DNA from: Geminicoccaceae bacterium
GTDB lineage: Bacteria; Pseudomonadota; Alphaproteobacteria; Geminicoccales; Geminicoccaceae
Length of the DNA stretch: 5,143 nucleotides
Direction: 5' to 3'
NCBI GenBank assembly: GCA_030824835.1
Contig: JAPJRA010000334.1
Location: 1-5,143 of the forward strand
The stretch's first letter is position 1. Each line of letters begins with the position of its first letter. Position numbers and translations under genes: made by a program. The notes under the pieces were generated by a model. The model was not told the origin of the DNA. It saw only the letters and a program-made list of their open reading frames with translations, and did no database searches. This document shows positions 1-5,143 of the stretch, one piece after another.

Positions 1-423
1 GATGGCGGGAAGTGCCGTCTCGTCGCCGCCGATCAGCAGGTGCGAGACCTCCGGGTTGAGCCGGAAGCCGGCGCGCGGGCCGGCGATCTGGACCCTGGCA
101 CCCGGCATCGCGTTCTCCGCCCAGGTCGAGCAAGAGCCGCAGCCGTGGAGGACGAGGTCGATGTCCATCTCGCACGGCTCGGCGCGGAAATGGCGGATGG
201 TGTAGGCGCGCCCACTCGGCTTCCCGCTCCCGGGCATCGGCACGAAGAGCTTGACCCATTGCGCCGGGCGGTGGGCGGGAAAGTCCACCAGCTCCGTCGA
301 GGCGAGCGTGACGCGCCGCATGTGGGGCGTGATCGAGGTGACTTGGCGCACCTCGGCGGCCAGCAGGCGACGTTCGGGGAGGATCGGGCGCTCCGCGCCC
401 GACGATGGTGCATGCTGCTGCAT
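1..423 (-). CDS. Siderophore-interacting protein, FAD-binding ferric-siderophore reductase family (3' end outside window)
   Basis: The visible 141 residues are the N-terminal half of a siderophore-interacting protein (SIP/ViuB family), a cytoplasmic flavoprotein that in characterised members reduces ferric siderophores with NAD(P)H so that iron is released. Seen here: a beta-barrel FAD domain containing the flavin motif R-A-Y-T-I-R (residues 72-77), a W-A-E-N-A-M-P-G segment (101-108) and a G-P-R-A-G-F stretch (115-120), then the family signature G-D-E-T-A-L-P-A-I (133-141) at the window edge, where the NAD(P)H-binding half should follow. Family members are usually about 250-280 residues, so roughly half is missing. 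The start at 423 is chosen because AAGGA (plus-strand 432-436) lies 8 nt upstream. It begins 23 nt after the MFS stop, so the two are probably co-transcribed. Odd point: the usual G-P-A-S before the Trp reads G-S-C-S (96-99), with another Cys at 95. The family is secure; the siderophore is unknown. Confidence 0.9.
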   Translation of the reverse strand, partial: MQQHAPSSGAERPILPERRLLAAEVRQVTSITPHMRRVTLASTELVDFPAHRPAQWVKLFVPMPGSGKPSGRAYTIRHFRAEPCEMDIDLVLHGCGSCSTWAENAMPGARVQIAGPRAGFRLNPEVSHLLIGGDETALPAI

Positions 424-446
424 CGGAATGGTCCTTGGCTGCCGGG

Positions 447-1925
447 TCAGGCGTGACGCCGGCGCCGGGCAAGTGTGGTGAGGGAAAGGAGAAAGGCCGC
501 AGCCGCCATCGCCGCCGCGGCGCGGAAGGCGAAGCGCATGCCGCCCGTCACCAGCTCGGGGGTGGCGGTCGCCGTGTCGCCGGCCACGCTGGCGAACAGC
601 GCTCCCATCAGCGAGGCGCCGGTGATCAGGCCGAGATTGCGGGCGAGCGCCAGCAGGCCGGAGACGAGGCCACGCCGCTCGGGTCGCGCCTCGGCCATGA
701 CGGCCGTGTTGTTCGGCGTCTGGAAGAAGGCGAGACCGACGCTGATGAGCAGGATGGCGACGATGTAGGTGGCAACCCCGCCGTCGGGCGACGCCCAGGA
801 CATCGCCACGGCACCGACGGTGAACACCGCCAGCCCGATGACCATGGCGAGCTTGGCGCCGATGCGGTCGGCGACGGCGCCCGCCGGCACACCCATGGTC
901 GCGGCGGCGAGCGGGCCTACGGTCATGACGAGGCCGACCATGCGGGTGTCGAGGCCGAGCGCCTTGGACAAATAGAAGGGCCCGAGCACCAGCGTCGCCA
1001 TCATCACCGCGTAGACGAGCACGCTCATGACCATGCTGGTCGAGAGCAGCGCGTCGCGGAACATGGCGAGCTCGAGCAGCGGCGCGCGCGCCTTGAGCTG
1101 CACGGCGAGGAACAGGACGAGGCCGACAAGCGCCCCCAGCCCGAGCTGCAGCACGAGTGGCGCGGCGAAGCCCTGCTTGCCGGAGAAGGTCATGGCCAGC
1201 GCGTAGGCGCCGAGCGTCAGGGCGAGGAGGAGGGTGCCCAGCCAGTCGAATCGCACCGCCGCGACCGGACGCTTCGGCGCGTCGGTGGCGTCCGGCAGAT
1301 AGCGGTGGACCAGGAGGAAGGCCAGCAGGCCGAAGGGCAGGTTCACCCAGAACACCGCCTGCCAGCCGAAGGCGGCCAGCGCCAGCGAGCCGAGCGACGG
1401 GCCGAGCGCGATGCCGAACGATACCATGGTGGAGAGCACGCCCATGGCGAAGCCGGTGCGCTCCTTCGGGAAGACCTCGCCGACGAACGCGAAGGAGAGC
1501 GCCATCAGGATCGCGCCGCCGAGCCCCTGGCCGGCGCGGCCGACGATCAAGAGCGGCAGGCTGGTGGACAGCGCGCAGACCACCGAGGCTGCCATGAAGA
1601 TGGCGAGCCCCCAGAGATAGAGGCGCCTCTTGCCGAGCTGGTCGCCGAAGCGACCGACACCGACGATGAGCGCGGTGACGACGAGCAGATAGCTCACGAC
1701 CACCCATTGGACGGAGCCGAAAGCGACCCCGAGGCTGCTCACGAGCGTCGGCAAGGCGACGTTGATGATGTTGGTGCCGAGCTGGGAGAGCAGGATGGCG
1801 AGCGACAGGCCGGTCAGCACCATGCCGGAACGGATGGGCCGGTGCCGCGCGGTTGCATGGGCTGGGGTGCCCCCGAGCATGGCCGCATGGGGGTGAGAGA
1901 CAGGGAAATGAGGTGGTTGGATCAT
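447..1925 (-). CDS. MFS transporter, DHA2 (EmrB/QacA-like, 14-helix) family
   Basis: This is a 492-residue inner-membrane proton-coupled exporter of the major facilitator superfamily. Length and hydrophobic pattern fit the 14-helix DHA2 group. Motifs seen: N-V-A-L-P-T-L in helix 1 (55-61), motif A G-R-F-G-D-Q-L-G-K-R-R (91-101), motif B around G-R-A-G-Q-G-L-G-G (129-137), motif C G-I-A-L-G-P-S-L-G (171-179), and F-Q-T-P-N-N-T-A-V-M (401-410) in the C-terminal half. The helix-1 position that is often Asp is Gly50; related LGTS-I-A-N-V-A-L-P members share this, so it looks subfamily-typical. The first 34 residues are hydrophilic. The start at 1925 is preferred because a weak ATAGGG lies 6 nt upstream, whereas Met16 (1880) has no ribosome site; Met35 is also possible. 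It is followed directly by the siderophore-interacting gene and is divergent from the LysR gene. Export of a siderophore or toxic compound is plausible; the substrate cannot be read from sequence. Confidence 0.92.
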   Translation of the reverse strand: MIQPPHFPVSHPHAAMLGGTPAHATARHRPIRSGMVLTGLSLAILLSQLGTNIINVALPTLVSSLGVAFGSVQWVVVSYLLVVTALIVGVGRFGDQLGKRRLYLWGLAIFMAASVVCALSTSLPLLIVGRAGQGLGGAILMALSFAFVGEVFPKERTGFAMGVLSTMVSFGIALGPSLGSLALAAFGWQAVFWVNLPFGLLAFLLVHRYLPDATDAPKRPVAAVRFDWLGTLLLALTLGAYALAMTFSGKQGFAAPLVLQLGLGALVGLVLFLAVQLKARAPLLELAMFRDALLSTSMVMSVLVYAVMMATLVLGPFYLSKALGLDTRMVGLVMTVGPLAAATMGVPAGAVADRIGAKLAMVIGLAVFTVGAVAMSWASPDGGVATYIVAILLISVGLAFFQTPNNTAVMAEARPERRGLVSGLLALARNLGLITGASLMGALFASVAGDTATATPELVTGGMRFAFRAAAAMAAAAFLLSLTTLARRRRHA

Positions 1926-1933
1926 AAAGTGCC

Positions 1934-1981
1934 CTATCGAGAGCGTCCCTCTCGGGATCGTTGTGGCTCATCGCTCGATAG
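1934..1981. repeat. Inverted repeat CTATCGAG / CTCGATAG, possible operator
   Basis: Perfect 8-bp arms lie at 1934-1941 and 1974-1981, 32 nt apart. A second, nested dyad shares the left side: CGAGAG (1938-1943) and CTCTCG (1949-1954), 5 nt apart. Both sit in the probable 5' leader of the MFS transcript, just upstream of its start codon, so they could be regulator half-sites or an RNA hairpin near the ribosome site. The arms are short enough that chance is not excluded. Confidence 0.35.
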
Positions 1982-1997
1982 CGCCCGAGGACAGTTG

Positions 1998-2026
1998 CTT
2001 ACAGTGCAATGCCTTTATTATATAAT
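1998..2026 (+). promoter_or_regulatory. Sigma-70-type promoter for the LysR gene
   Basis: A perfect -10 box TATAAT (2021-2026) has CTTACA (1998-2003) 17 nt upstream, matching 4 of 6 bases of TTGACA. Transcription would begin near 2033, leaving a leader of about 28 nt before the LysR ATG at 2061. The -10 box lies in a perfect 10-bp palindrome, ATTATATAAT (2017-2026), so a TATAAT also reads on the minus strand (2022-2017) and could serve the MFS operon, although no good -35 is seen in that direction. Confidence 0.5.
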
Positions 2027-2030
2027 TGCA
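2005..2030. repeat. Inverted repeat TGCAAT-N14-ATTGCA over the -10 box
   Basis: Perfect 6-bp arms at 2005-2010 and 2025-2030 flank the TATAAT-containing palindrome. A protein bound here would cover the -10 box of the LysR gene and the corresponding position for the divergent MFS operon, so the site suits autorepression or joint control. It could bind the LysR protein or a metal-responsive Fur/Mur-type regulator, but it does not clearly match a known box. Confidence 0.35.
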
Positions 2031-2060
2031 TGAGACGCATGAATTCGAAGGCCATCGCCC

Positions 2061-2981
2061 ATGCCCGTCTCATCCTCGGCCGGGCGCCACACCCCGCCGC
2101 CCGACCTGAACCTGCTGGTGACGCTCGACGCGCTGCTGGCGGAAGGCAGCGTTGTCGGAGCGGCCCAGCGGCTGAACCTCTCGCCGCCGGCGATGAGCCG
2201 TCAGCTCGCCCGCATCCGGCATCTTCTCGGCGATCCCGTGCTCGTGCGCGCCGGGCGCGGGCTGGTGCCGACGCCGCGCGCGGAGGCGCTGCGCGATCGG
2301 TTGCGCAGTCTCGTGGCGGAAGCCGAGGCACTGGTGCGCGGCGACGACGAACTCGATCTCCTTCGGCTCGAGCGTACCTTCGTCCTGCGCGCCAATGACG
2401 GGTTCGTCGGCACGTTCGGCGCGGCGCTGGCGTCGCTGGCGGCGCATCGGGCGCCGCATGTCCGGCTGCGCTTCGCGCATCAGGACAAGGAGGATGTCGA
2501 GGCGCTACGCGATGGCCGGATCGACACCGATGTCGGCGTCATCGGCGCGATGGGACCGGAGATCCGCTTGCAGGCGCTGTTCCACGACCGTTTCGTCGGT
2601 GTCGTGCGGGCAGGTCATCCGCTGGCGAGCGAGCCGACGCCCGCGAGCTTCGCGTCCTTCCCGCATCTCTCGGTCTCCCGGCGTGGACGCCTCGCCGGGC
2701 CGATCGACGAGGCCCTTGCCAGGCTCGGCCTCACCCGTTTCGTCGCGATCGCGGTCGCGAACTTCGCCGATGCGCTGGCGATCGTGCGGACGTCCGATCA
2801 TGTGGCGGCAGTGCCCGCCCGGCTGACCGAGCCGGCGCGCGCGGGCCTCCACAGCTTCGAGCTGCCCGTCCGGACCGATGCGCTCGCCATCTCGCTCGCC
2901 TGGCACCCGCGCCTCGATGCCGACCCCGGCCATCGCTGGCTGCGCGGCATCGTGCGCGAGGTCTGCGGCCACAGGGCGTAG
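2061..2981 (+). CDS. LysR-family transcriptional regulator, NahR/DntR-like effector domain
   Basis: This 306-residue protein has normal LysR length and layout: an N-terminal winged helix-turn-helix (about 15-73; recognition region A-A-Q-R-L-N-L-S-P-P-A-M-S-R-Q-L, 34-49), a linker helix rich in Glu, Ala and Leu (74-92), and a periplasmic-binding-protein-like effector domain (about 107-300). The C-terminal W-H-P-R-L-D-A-D-P-G-H-R-W-L-R (281-295) resembles the NahR/DntR/LinR/NodD branch, whose members sense small aromatic or phenolic molecules. The ATG at 2061 is supported by GAAGG (2047-2051) 9 nt upstream. It is transcribed away from the MFS/siderophore-interacting pair and is the likely regulator of that pair and of itself. 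The ligand is unknown; an aromatic or catecholate compound would fit both the branch and the neighbours, but that is inference. Confidence 0.93.
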   Translation: MPVSSSAGRHTPPPDLNLLVTLDALLAEGSVVGAAQRLNLSPPAMSRQLARIRHLLGDPVLVRAGRGLVPTPRAEALRDRLRSLVAEAEALVRGDDELDLLRLERTFVLRANDGFVGTFGAALASLAAHRAPHVRLRFAHQDKEDVEALRDGRIDTDVGVIGAMGPEIRLQALFHDRFVGVVRAGHPLASEPTPASFASFPHLSVSRRGRLAGPIDEALARLGLTRFVAIAVANFADALAIVRTSDHVAAVPARLTEPARAGLHSFELPVRTDALAISLAWHPRLDADPGHRWLRGIVREVCGHRA

Positions 2982-3284
2982 GTCTCGTTCCTCGGCTCGC
3001 CCGCGAGGTCCCGATCAGCCGCACCTCGGGCGGCCAGTTCGTGACGATGCTGTGGCGCCGGCGCGCGCCGCCGGGGCGTCGCCCGCGGCGGCCCCGGATG
3101 GCTGCACGCGAGGGGTTAATATTCCATCGTCACCGTGAACCTTCAGCGCGATCAATCCTGTCGTCTGTCCGCCGTCGGCGCGCGTTTACGCGACCCAACT
3201 ATGTGAAATGGCTCGATTCCATCCGCGACATCTTTGTATTGCAGTGCAGTATCCGCTTCAGTCGAGCCAGCGCGGACGTTAAAA
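2982..3284. other. Gene-free stretch downstream of the LysR gene
   Basis: No reading frame here has recognisable protein content, a ribosome site and suitable codon use together. The first 130 bases or so are very GC-rich and can form hairpins: weak ones at 2990-3008 and 3018-3034, and a strong one at 3067-3092. From about 3113 the composition becomes clearly less GC-rich (for example TTAATATT at 3116-3123). A tandem GCAGT repeat lies at 3241-3250. No RNA gene was recognised, though a small RNA is not excluded. Confidence 0.5.
3067..3092 (+). terminator. Strong GC hairpin, possible terminator of the LysR transcript
   Basis: The left arm (3067-3077) and right arm (3081-3092) pair over 11 bp, nearly all G-C, with one bulged G (3085) and a 3-nt loop. 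It lies 85 nt after the LysR stop codon. No run of T follows, so it is not a standard intrinsic terminator; it may act as a 3' stabiliser, work with Rho, or reflect only local GC richness. Confidence 0.35.
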
Positions 3285-3325
3285 GCGCTAGGCGTGTCCG
3301 CCTACGCATTGCACACCAAATGCGT
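3285..3325. repeat. Two overlapping inverted repeats upstream of the dehydrogenase promoter
   Basis: The first dyad is TAGGCG-TGTC-CGCCTA (3289-3304), lengthened by GCG (3285-3287) pairing with CGC (3305-3307) if C3288 bulges out. The second is ACGCATT (3304-3310) and AATGCGT (3319-3325), 8 nt apart. They share 3304-3307, so as RNA only one could form fully. The second ends 10 nt before the -35 element of the promoter below, a position suited to an activator or repressor site. No specific regulator is recognised. Confidence 0.4.
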
Positions 3326-3335
3326 GTATCGGCTG

Positions 3336-3360
3336 GGAACATTGTCCATGGGTCAGCGTT
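3336..3360 (+). promoter_or_regulatory. EcfG-type (general stress response) promoter of the sugar dehydrogenase gene
   Basis: GGAAC (3336-3340) and CGTT (3357-3360) are 16 nt apart, matching the known alphaproteobacterial EcfG consensus GGAAC-N16/17-CGTT. Transcription would start around 3367, giving a leader of nearly 100 nt before the ATG at 3465. A sigma-70 reading (TTGTCC 3342-3347, TATAAC 3363-3368) is possible but its 15-nt spacer is short. The match and its position upstream of a secreted enzyme are seen directly; stress induction is inferred. Confidence 0.6.
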
Positions 3361-3464
3361 TTTATAACGCATCTCCTGCGTTCAGCTGACGGGATGAAAA
3401 CTGCTTCGGGCGCGACGTCGACCGGCGCGGATATCGTACCAATCGATCCTAACGGGGTGAGCCG

Positions 3465-4781
3465 ATGCATAGAGCGTGGTGCGGAATTGCCGGCGTGGCT
3501 CTGGTCGGCTTGCTGGGAGCGATGTCGGCTGCTCCGGCCGAGGCCGCATGCGCGTCGGGTCGACTTGTAGGCAAGGCAGCGGTCAACAGCGATTGGGCGG
3601 ACGACAAGCCGGGCCTGTGCCGCCAGATTCGCCCGGGCGACCTCCCCAGTGTGGGGCCAAGCCACAGCAACAAGGCCAACGTGATCCGCCGGCCACGCGG
3701 GGAATGGCCGAAAGTGCCGCGCGGGTTCACGGTCAAGCTGTTCCATCAGGGCAGCACCCCGCCGCGGGTGCTCCGCACGGCGCCGAACGGTGATATTTTC
3801 GTCGCGGAGAGCTATGCCGGCAAGGTGCGGGTCCTCCGGCCGCGCGATCGCTGCCTGCTGAACGACACCTCGACCTTCGCGTCCGGCCTGAACCGGCCGT
3901 TCGGCATCGCGTTCTACCCGCCGGGCCCAAACCCGCGCTATGTGTACATCGCCGAGAACGACCGTGTCGTTCGCTACCCGTACAACAACGGCGACCGCCG
4001 TGCCGCCAAGGCGCCGCAGGTCATCGCCAGCCTGCCGCAAGGTGCGGGGCGCCTGCCGGGGCGGGGCCACTGGACACGCGATCTAACCTTCTCCAAGGAC
4101 GGCAAGACCCTATACGTGTCCGTGGGCTCCTATTCGAACGCGCAAACCAGCGGCGAGGACGAGACGCGCCGCGCCTCTATTCTCGCCTTCAACCCGGATG
4201 GATCGAACCGGCGGGTGTTCGCATCGGGCCTGCGCAATCCGGTCTCGCTCGCGATCTCCCCGGTGAACGGCAGGCTGTGGACGACGGTGAACGAGCGCGA
4301 CGGCCTCGGTGACAATCTCGTGCCGGACTTTGTCACCGCCGTCAGCAACGGCCAGTTCTACGGCTGGCCGTGGTTCTACATCGGCAACCGGATCGATCCG
4401 CGGCACCGCAGCAGCTATCCGCGGGCGCACGCCGCCATCAGCATCCCCAGCGTGCTGTTGCAGGCCCATTCCTCCAGCCTCGGCTCGGCGTTCTACACCG
4501 GCACCCAGTTTCCGAAGGAGTATCGCGGCAGCCTCTTCGTGGCCGCGCATGGGTCGTGGAACCGCAAGAGCCCGACCGGGTCCAAGGTCATCCGCCTGGT
4601 CTTCGACGGCAAGGGCAACGCGGCGCCGTACTACGAGGACTTCATGACCGGGTTCGTCACCGCCAACCACGACGTATGGGGCCGACCGGTCGGCATCACC
4701 ATGGGCCGCAACGGCGCACTGTACGTCTCCGAGGATGCCAACCACGCGATCTGGTGCGTGAGCACGAACGCCGCCAGCTGA
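3465..4781 (+). CDS. Secreted sorbosone / PQQ-dependent sugar dehydrogenase family protein
   Basis: This 438-residue protein belongs to the glucose/sorbosone dehydrogenase family: six-bladed beta-propellers that in characterised members use pyrroloquinoline quinone to oxidise sugars in the periplasm. A signal peptide is clear: basic start, hydrophobic core (7-20) and a likely cut after A-E-A at 27. Family blocks follow: R-G-H-W-T-R-D-L (200-207), whose His202 matches the likely catalytic base; G-L-R-N-P (255-259), whose Arg257-Asn258 match cofactor-binding residues of soluble glucose dehydrogenase; G-W-P-W-F-Y-I-G (300-307); A-A-H-G-S-W-N-R (360-367); W-G-R-P-V-G (405-410); and S-E-D-A-N-H-A-I-W (422-430). 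Cys29, 52, 130 and 431 could form disulfides after export. GGGGTGA (3454-3460) supports the ATG at 3465. An EcfG-like promoter lies upstream and a palindrome just downstream, so it is probably transcribed alone. The true substrate is unknown and PQQ use is inferred from the family. Confidence 0.92.
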   Translation: MHRAWCGIAGVALVGLLGAMSAAPAEAACASGRLVGKAAVNSDWADDKPGLCRQIRPGDLPSVGPSHSNKANVIRRPRGEWPKVPRGFTVKLFHQGSTPPRVLRTAPNGDIFVAESYAGKVRVLRPRDRCLLNDTSTFASGLNRPFGIAFYPPGPNPRYVYIAENDRVVRYPYNNGDRRAAKAPQVIASLPQGAGRLPGRGHWTRDLTFSKDGKTLYVSVGSYSNAQTSGEDETRRASILAFNPDGSNRRVFASGLRNPVSLAISPVNGRLWTTVNERDGLGDNLVPDFVTAVSNGQFYGWPWFYIGNRIDPRHRSSYPRAHAAISIPSVLLQAHSSSLGSAFYTGTQFPKEYRGSLFVAAHGSWNRKSPTGSKVIRLVFDGKGNAAPYYEDFMTGFVTANHDVWGRPVGITMGRNGALYVSEDANHAIWCVSTNAAS

Positions 4782-4869
4782 ACGGCGCGAGCCCGGCCCC
4801 GGGGCCGGGCTCGCGGTCACAATCTGCAGAAAGACGGGATTAGACCGGCGGCTCGCGCGTATACGGTGC
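4782..4869. other. Intergenic gap before the ECF sigma gene
   Basis: These 88 bases hold the palindrome at 4786-4815 and then about 54 nt before the sigma-factor ATG. No GGAAC element, clear -35/-10 pair or purine-rich ribosome site is visible in the last part, so the sigma gene's promoter is unrecognised, or it depends partly on read-through from the dehydrogenase gene. Confidence 0.5.
4786..4815 (+). terminator. Perfect 30-nt palindrome, likely terminator of the dehydrogenase gene
   Basis: Bases 4786-4800 are the exact reverse complement of 4801-4815, giving 15-bp arms with no spacer; as RNA this makes a stem of about 13 bp, nearly all G-C, with a tetraloop. It begins 4 nt after the dehydrogenase stop codon, the usual place for a terminator hairpin. 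No T-run follows on either strand, so Rho-independent release is uncertain. It separates the dehydrogenase from the downstream sigma gene. Confidence 0.65.
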
Positions 4870-5143
4870 ATGAAGCCGGTCAAGCCCGAGAGTCCCGACG
4901 TCGAGCCGCATCTCAATGTGCTGCGCCGCTACGCGCTGGTGCTGACCCGCGGTGCCGACGAGGCCGAGGACCTGGTCCAGGAGGCCCTGGTCCGGGCCAT
5001 GGCGGCGGCCCACACGTGGCGGCCGGGGCAGGACGTGCGCCCCTGGCTGCTGTCAATCCTACATAACGCGCACGTGTCCCGGCGCCGCCGCCGCCAGGTC
5101 GAGGCCGCCTGGGCGCAGGACCAGGCACTGGCGCCGCCACCGG
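4870..5143 (+). CDS. ECF-family RNA polymerase sigma factor (3' end outside window)
   Basis: The first 91 codons of an extracytoplasmic-function sigma factor are visible and have no stop before the window edge. Region 2 is complete: L-R-R-Y-A-L-V-L-T-R (18-27), the core-polymerase-binding D-E-A-E-D-L-V-Q-E-A-L (30-40), and the -10-recognition segment W-R-P-G-Q-D-V-R-P-W-L-L-S-I-L-H-N (50-66), followed by a basic run R-R-R-R-R (71-75) that starts the linker. Region 4, which reads the -35 element, lies outside the window. ECF factors are usually 160-200 residues, so about half is present. The ATG at 4870 is chosen because the family alignment begins about 15 residues later; no good ribosome site precedes it, so the start is less certain. 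It is downstream of, and codirectional with, the sugar dehydrogenase gene. The sequence resembles alphaproteobacterial ECF groups with a W-R-P-G or F-R-P-G motif; the exact group and any anti-sigma partner cannot be told. Confidence 0.88.
   Translation, partial: MKPVKPESPDVEPHLNVLRRYALVLTRGADEAEDLVQEALVRAMAAAHTWRPGQDVRPWLLSILHNAHVSRRRRRQVEAAWAQDQALAPPP

Larger units (their letters stand above)
1926..2060. promoter_or_regulatory. Divergent promoter region between MFS/SIP operon and LysR gene
   Basis: These 135 bp separate two divergent start codons and must carry both promoters. They contain an AT-rich core (about 2014-2027) that stands out from its surroundings, two inverted repeats and a direct repeat (GCATGA at 2028-2033 and 2037-2042, 3 nt apart). 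A LysR gene facing its likely target across a short gap is the classic arrangement for LysR-type regulation, where the protein binds near both promoters, represses itself and activates the divergent operon with a co-inducer. Binding itself is inferred. Confidence 0.7.

Noticed and set aside
33..413. A 126-codon minus-strand frame beginning near the siderophore-interacting gene start
   Set aside because: Out of frame with the family match; Arg/Ser-rich shadow of the real frame starting at 423.
405..2033. A 542-codon plus-strand reading frame opposite the MFS gene
   Set aside because: The translation is a low-complexity run of Arg, Glu, Gly, His and Ala with no domain. It mirrors the MFS codons on the other strand, and the MFS protein carries clear family motifs.
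1926..2060. A Fur, Irr or RirA iron-regulator box in the divergent promoter
   Set aside because: No stretch matches the known consensus well; the TGCAAT repeats only loosely recall metal-regulator sites, so iron control is not claimed.
3114..3140. GGTT...AACC and AATATT near 3118 as a promoter or operator
   Set aside because: Arms of only 4-6 bp and no paired -35/-10 elements or gene at a suitable distance.
3041..3367. A 108-codon plus-strand frame in the long intergenic gap
   Set aside because: Arg-rich opening from GC-rich DNA, no ribosome site, no motif, unlike neighbouring genes in codon use, and it runs through the dyads and the EcfG-type promoter.
3394..3570. A 58-codon plus-strand frame overlapping the dehydrogenase start
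   Set aside because: It overlaps the signal peptide region in another frame, has only a weak ribosome site, and ends without any recognisable feature; a leader peptide is possible but unsupported.
3288..4070. A 260-codon minus-strand reading frame opposite the sugar dehydrogenase
   Set aside because: No recognisable motif, and it overlaps a secure secreted protein on the opposite strand; typical antisense open frame of GC-rich DNA.
4110..4916. A 268-codon minus-strand reading frame opposite the dehydrogenase 3' end and sigma gene start
   Set aside because: Overlaps two genes with clear family signatures and crosses the palindrome; its own translation matches nothing recognisable.

Overview
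The window is GC-rich (about two thirds G+C by eye) with dense coding and looks like the chromosome of an alphaproteobacterium, probably of the Rhizobiales or a related order. This rests on protein style, on codon use strongly biased to G/C at third positions, and on a GGAAC-N16-CGTT element that matches the alphaproteobacterial EcfG general-stress promoter. No species can be named from the sequence.

Left half (1-2981): a divergent cluster. On the minus strand a 14-helix-type MFS transporter (447-1925) is followed 23 nt later by a siderophore-interacting (FAD-binding ferric reductase-like) protein (1-423, cut by the window edge). The short gap and a good ribosome site suggest one transcript. 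On the plus strand, starting 135 bp away, is a LysR-type regulator (2061-2981) with an NahR/DntR-like effector domain. The shared intergenic region (1926-2060) holds an AT-rich core with a TATAAT box, a 10-bp palindrome and two inverted repeats. The simplest reading is that the LysR protein controls itself and the MFS/ferric-reductase pair, which may export and reductively process an iron chelator; that role is inferred.

Middle (2982-3464): a 483-bp gap with no convincing gene. Its GC-rich first part contains a strong hairpin (3067-3092). Its less GC-rich second part contains two overlapping dyads (3285-3325) and the EcfG-like promoter (3336-3360).

Right half (3465-5143): a secreted sorbosone/PQQ-dependent sugar dehydrogenase-family beta-propeller (3465-4781) ends 4 nt before a perfect 30-nt palindrome that probably ends transcription. 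After 88 nt without a gene, an ECF sigma factor begins at 4870 and runs off the window. A periplasmic dehydrogenase behind a stress-type promoter, followed by an ECF sigma gene, suggests an envelope or stress locus, but nothing here shows which sigma factor reads that promoter. No mobile element, CRISPR array, tRNA or rRNA was seen, and nothing in the window clearly amounts to an undescribed system.
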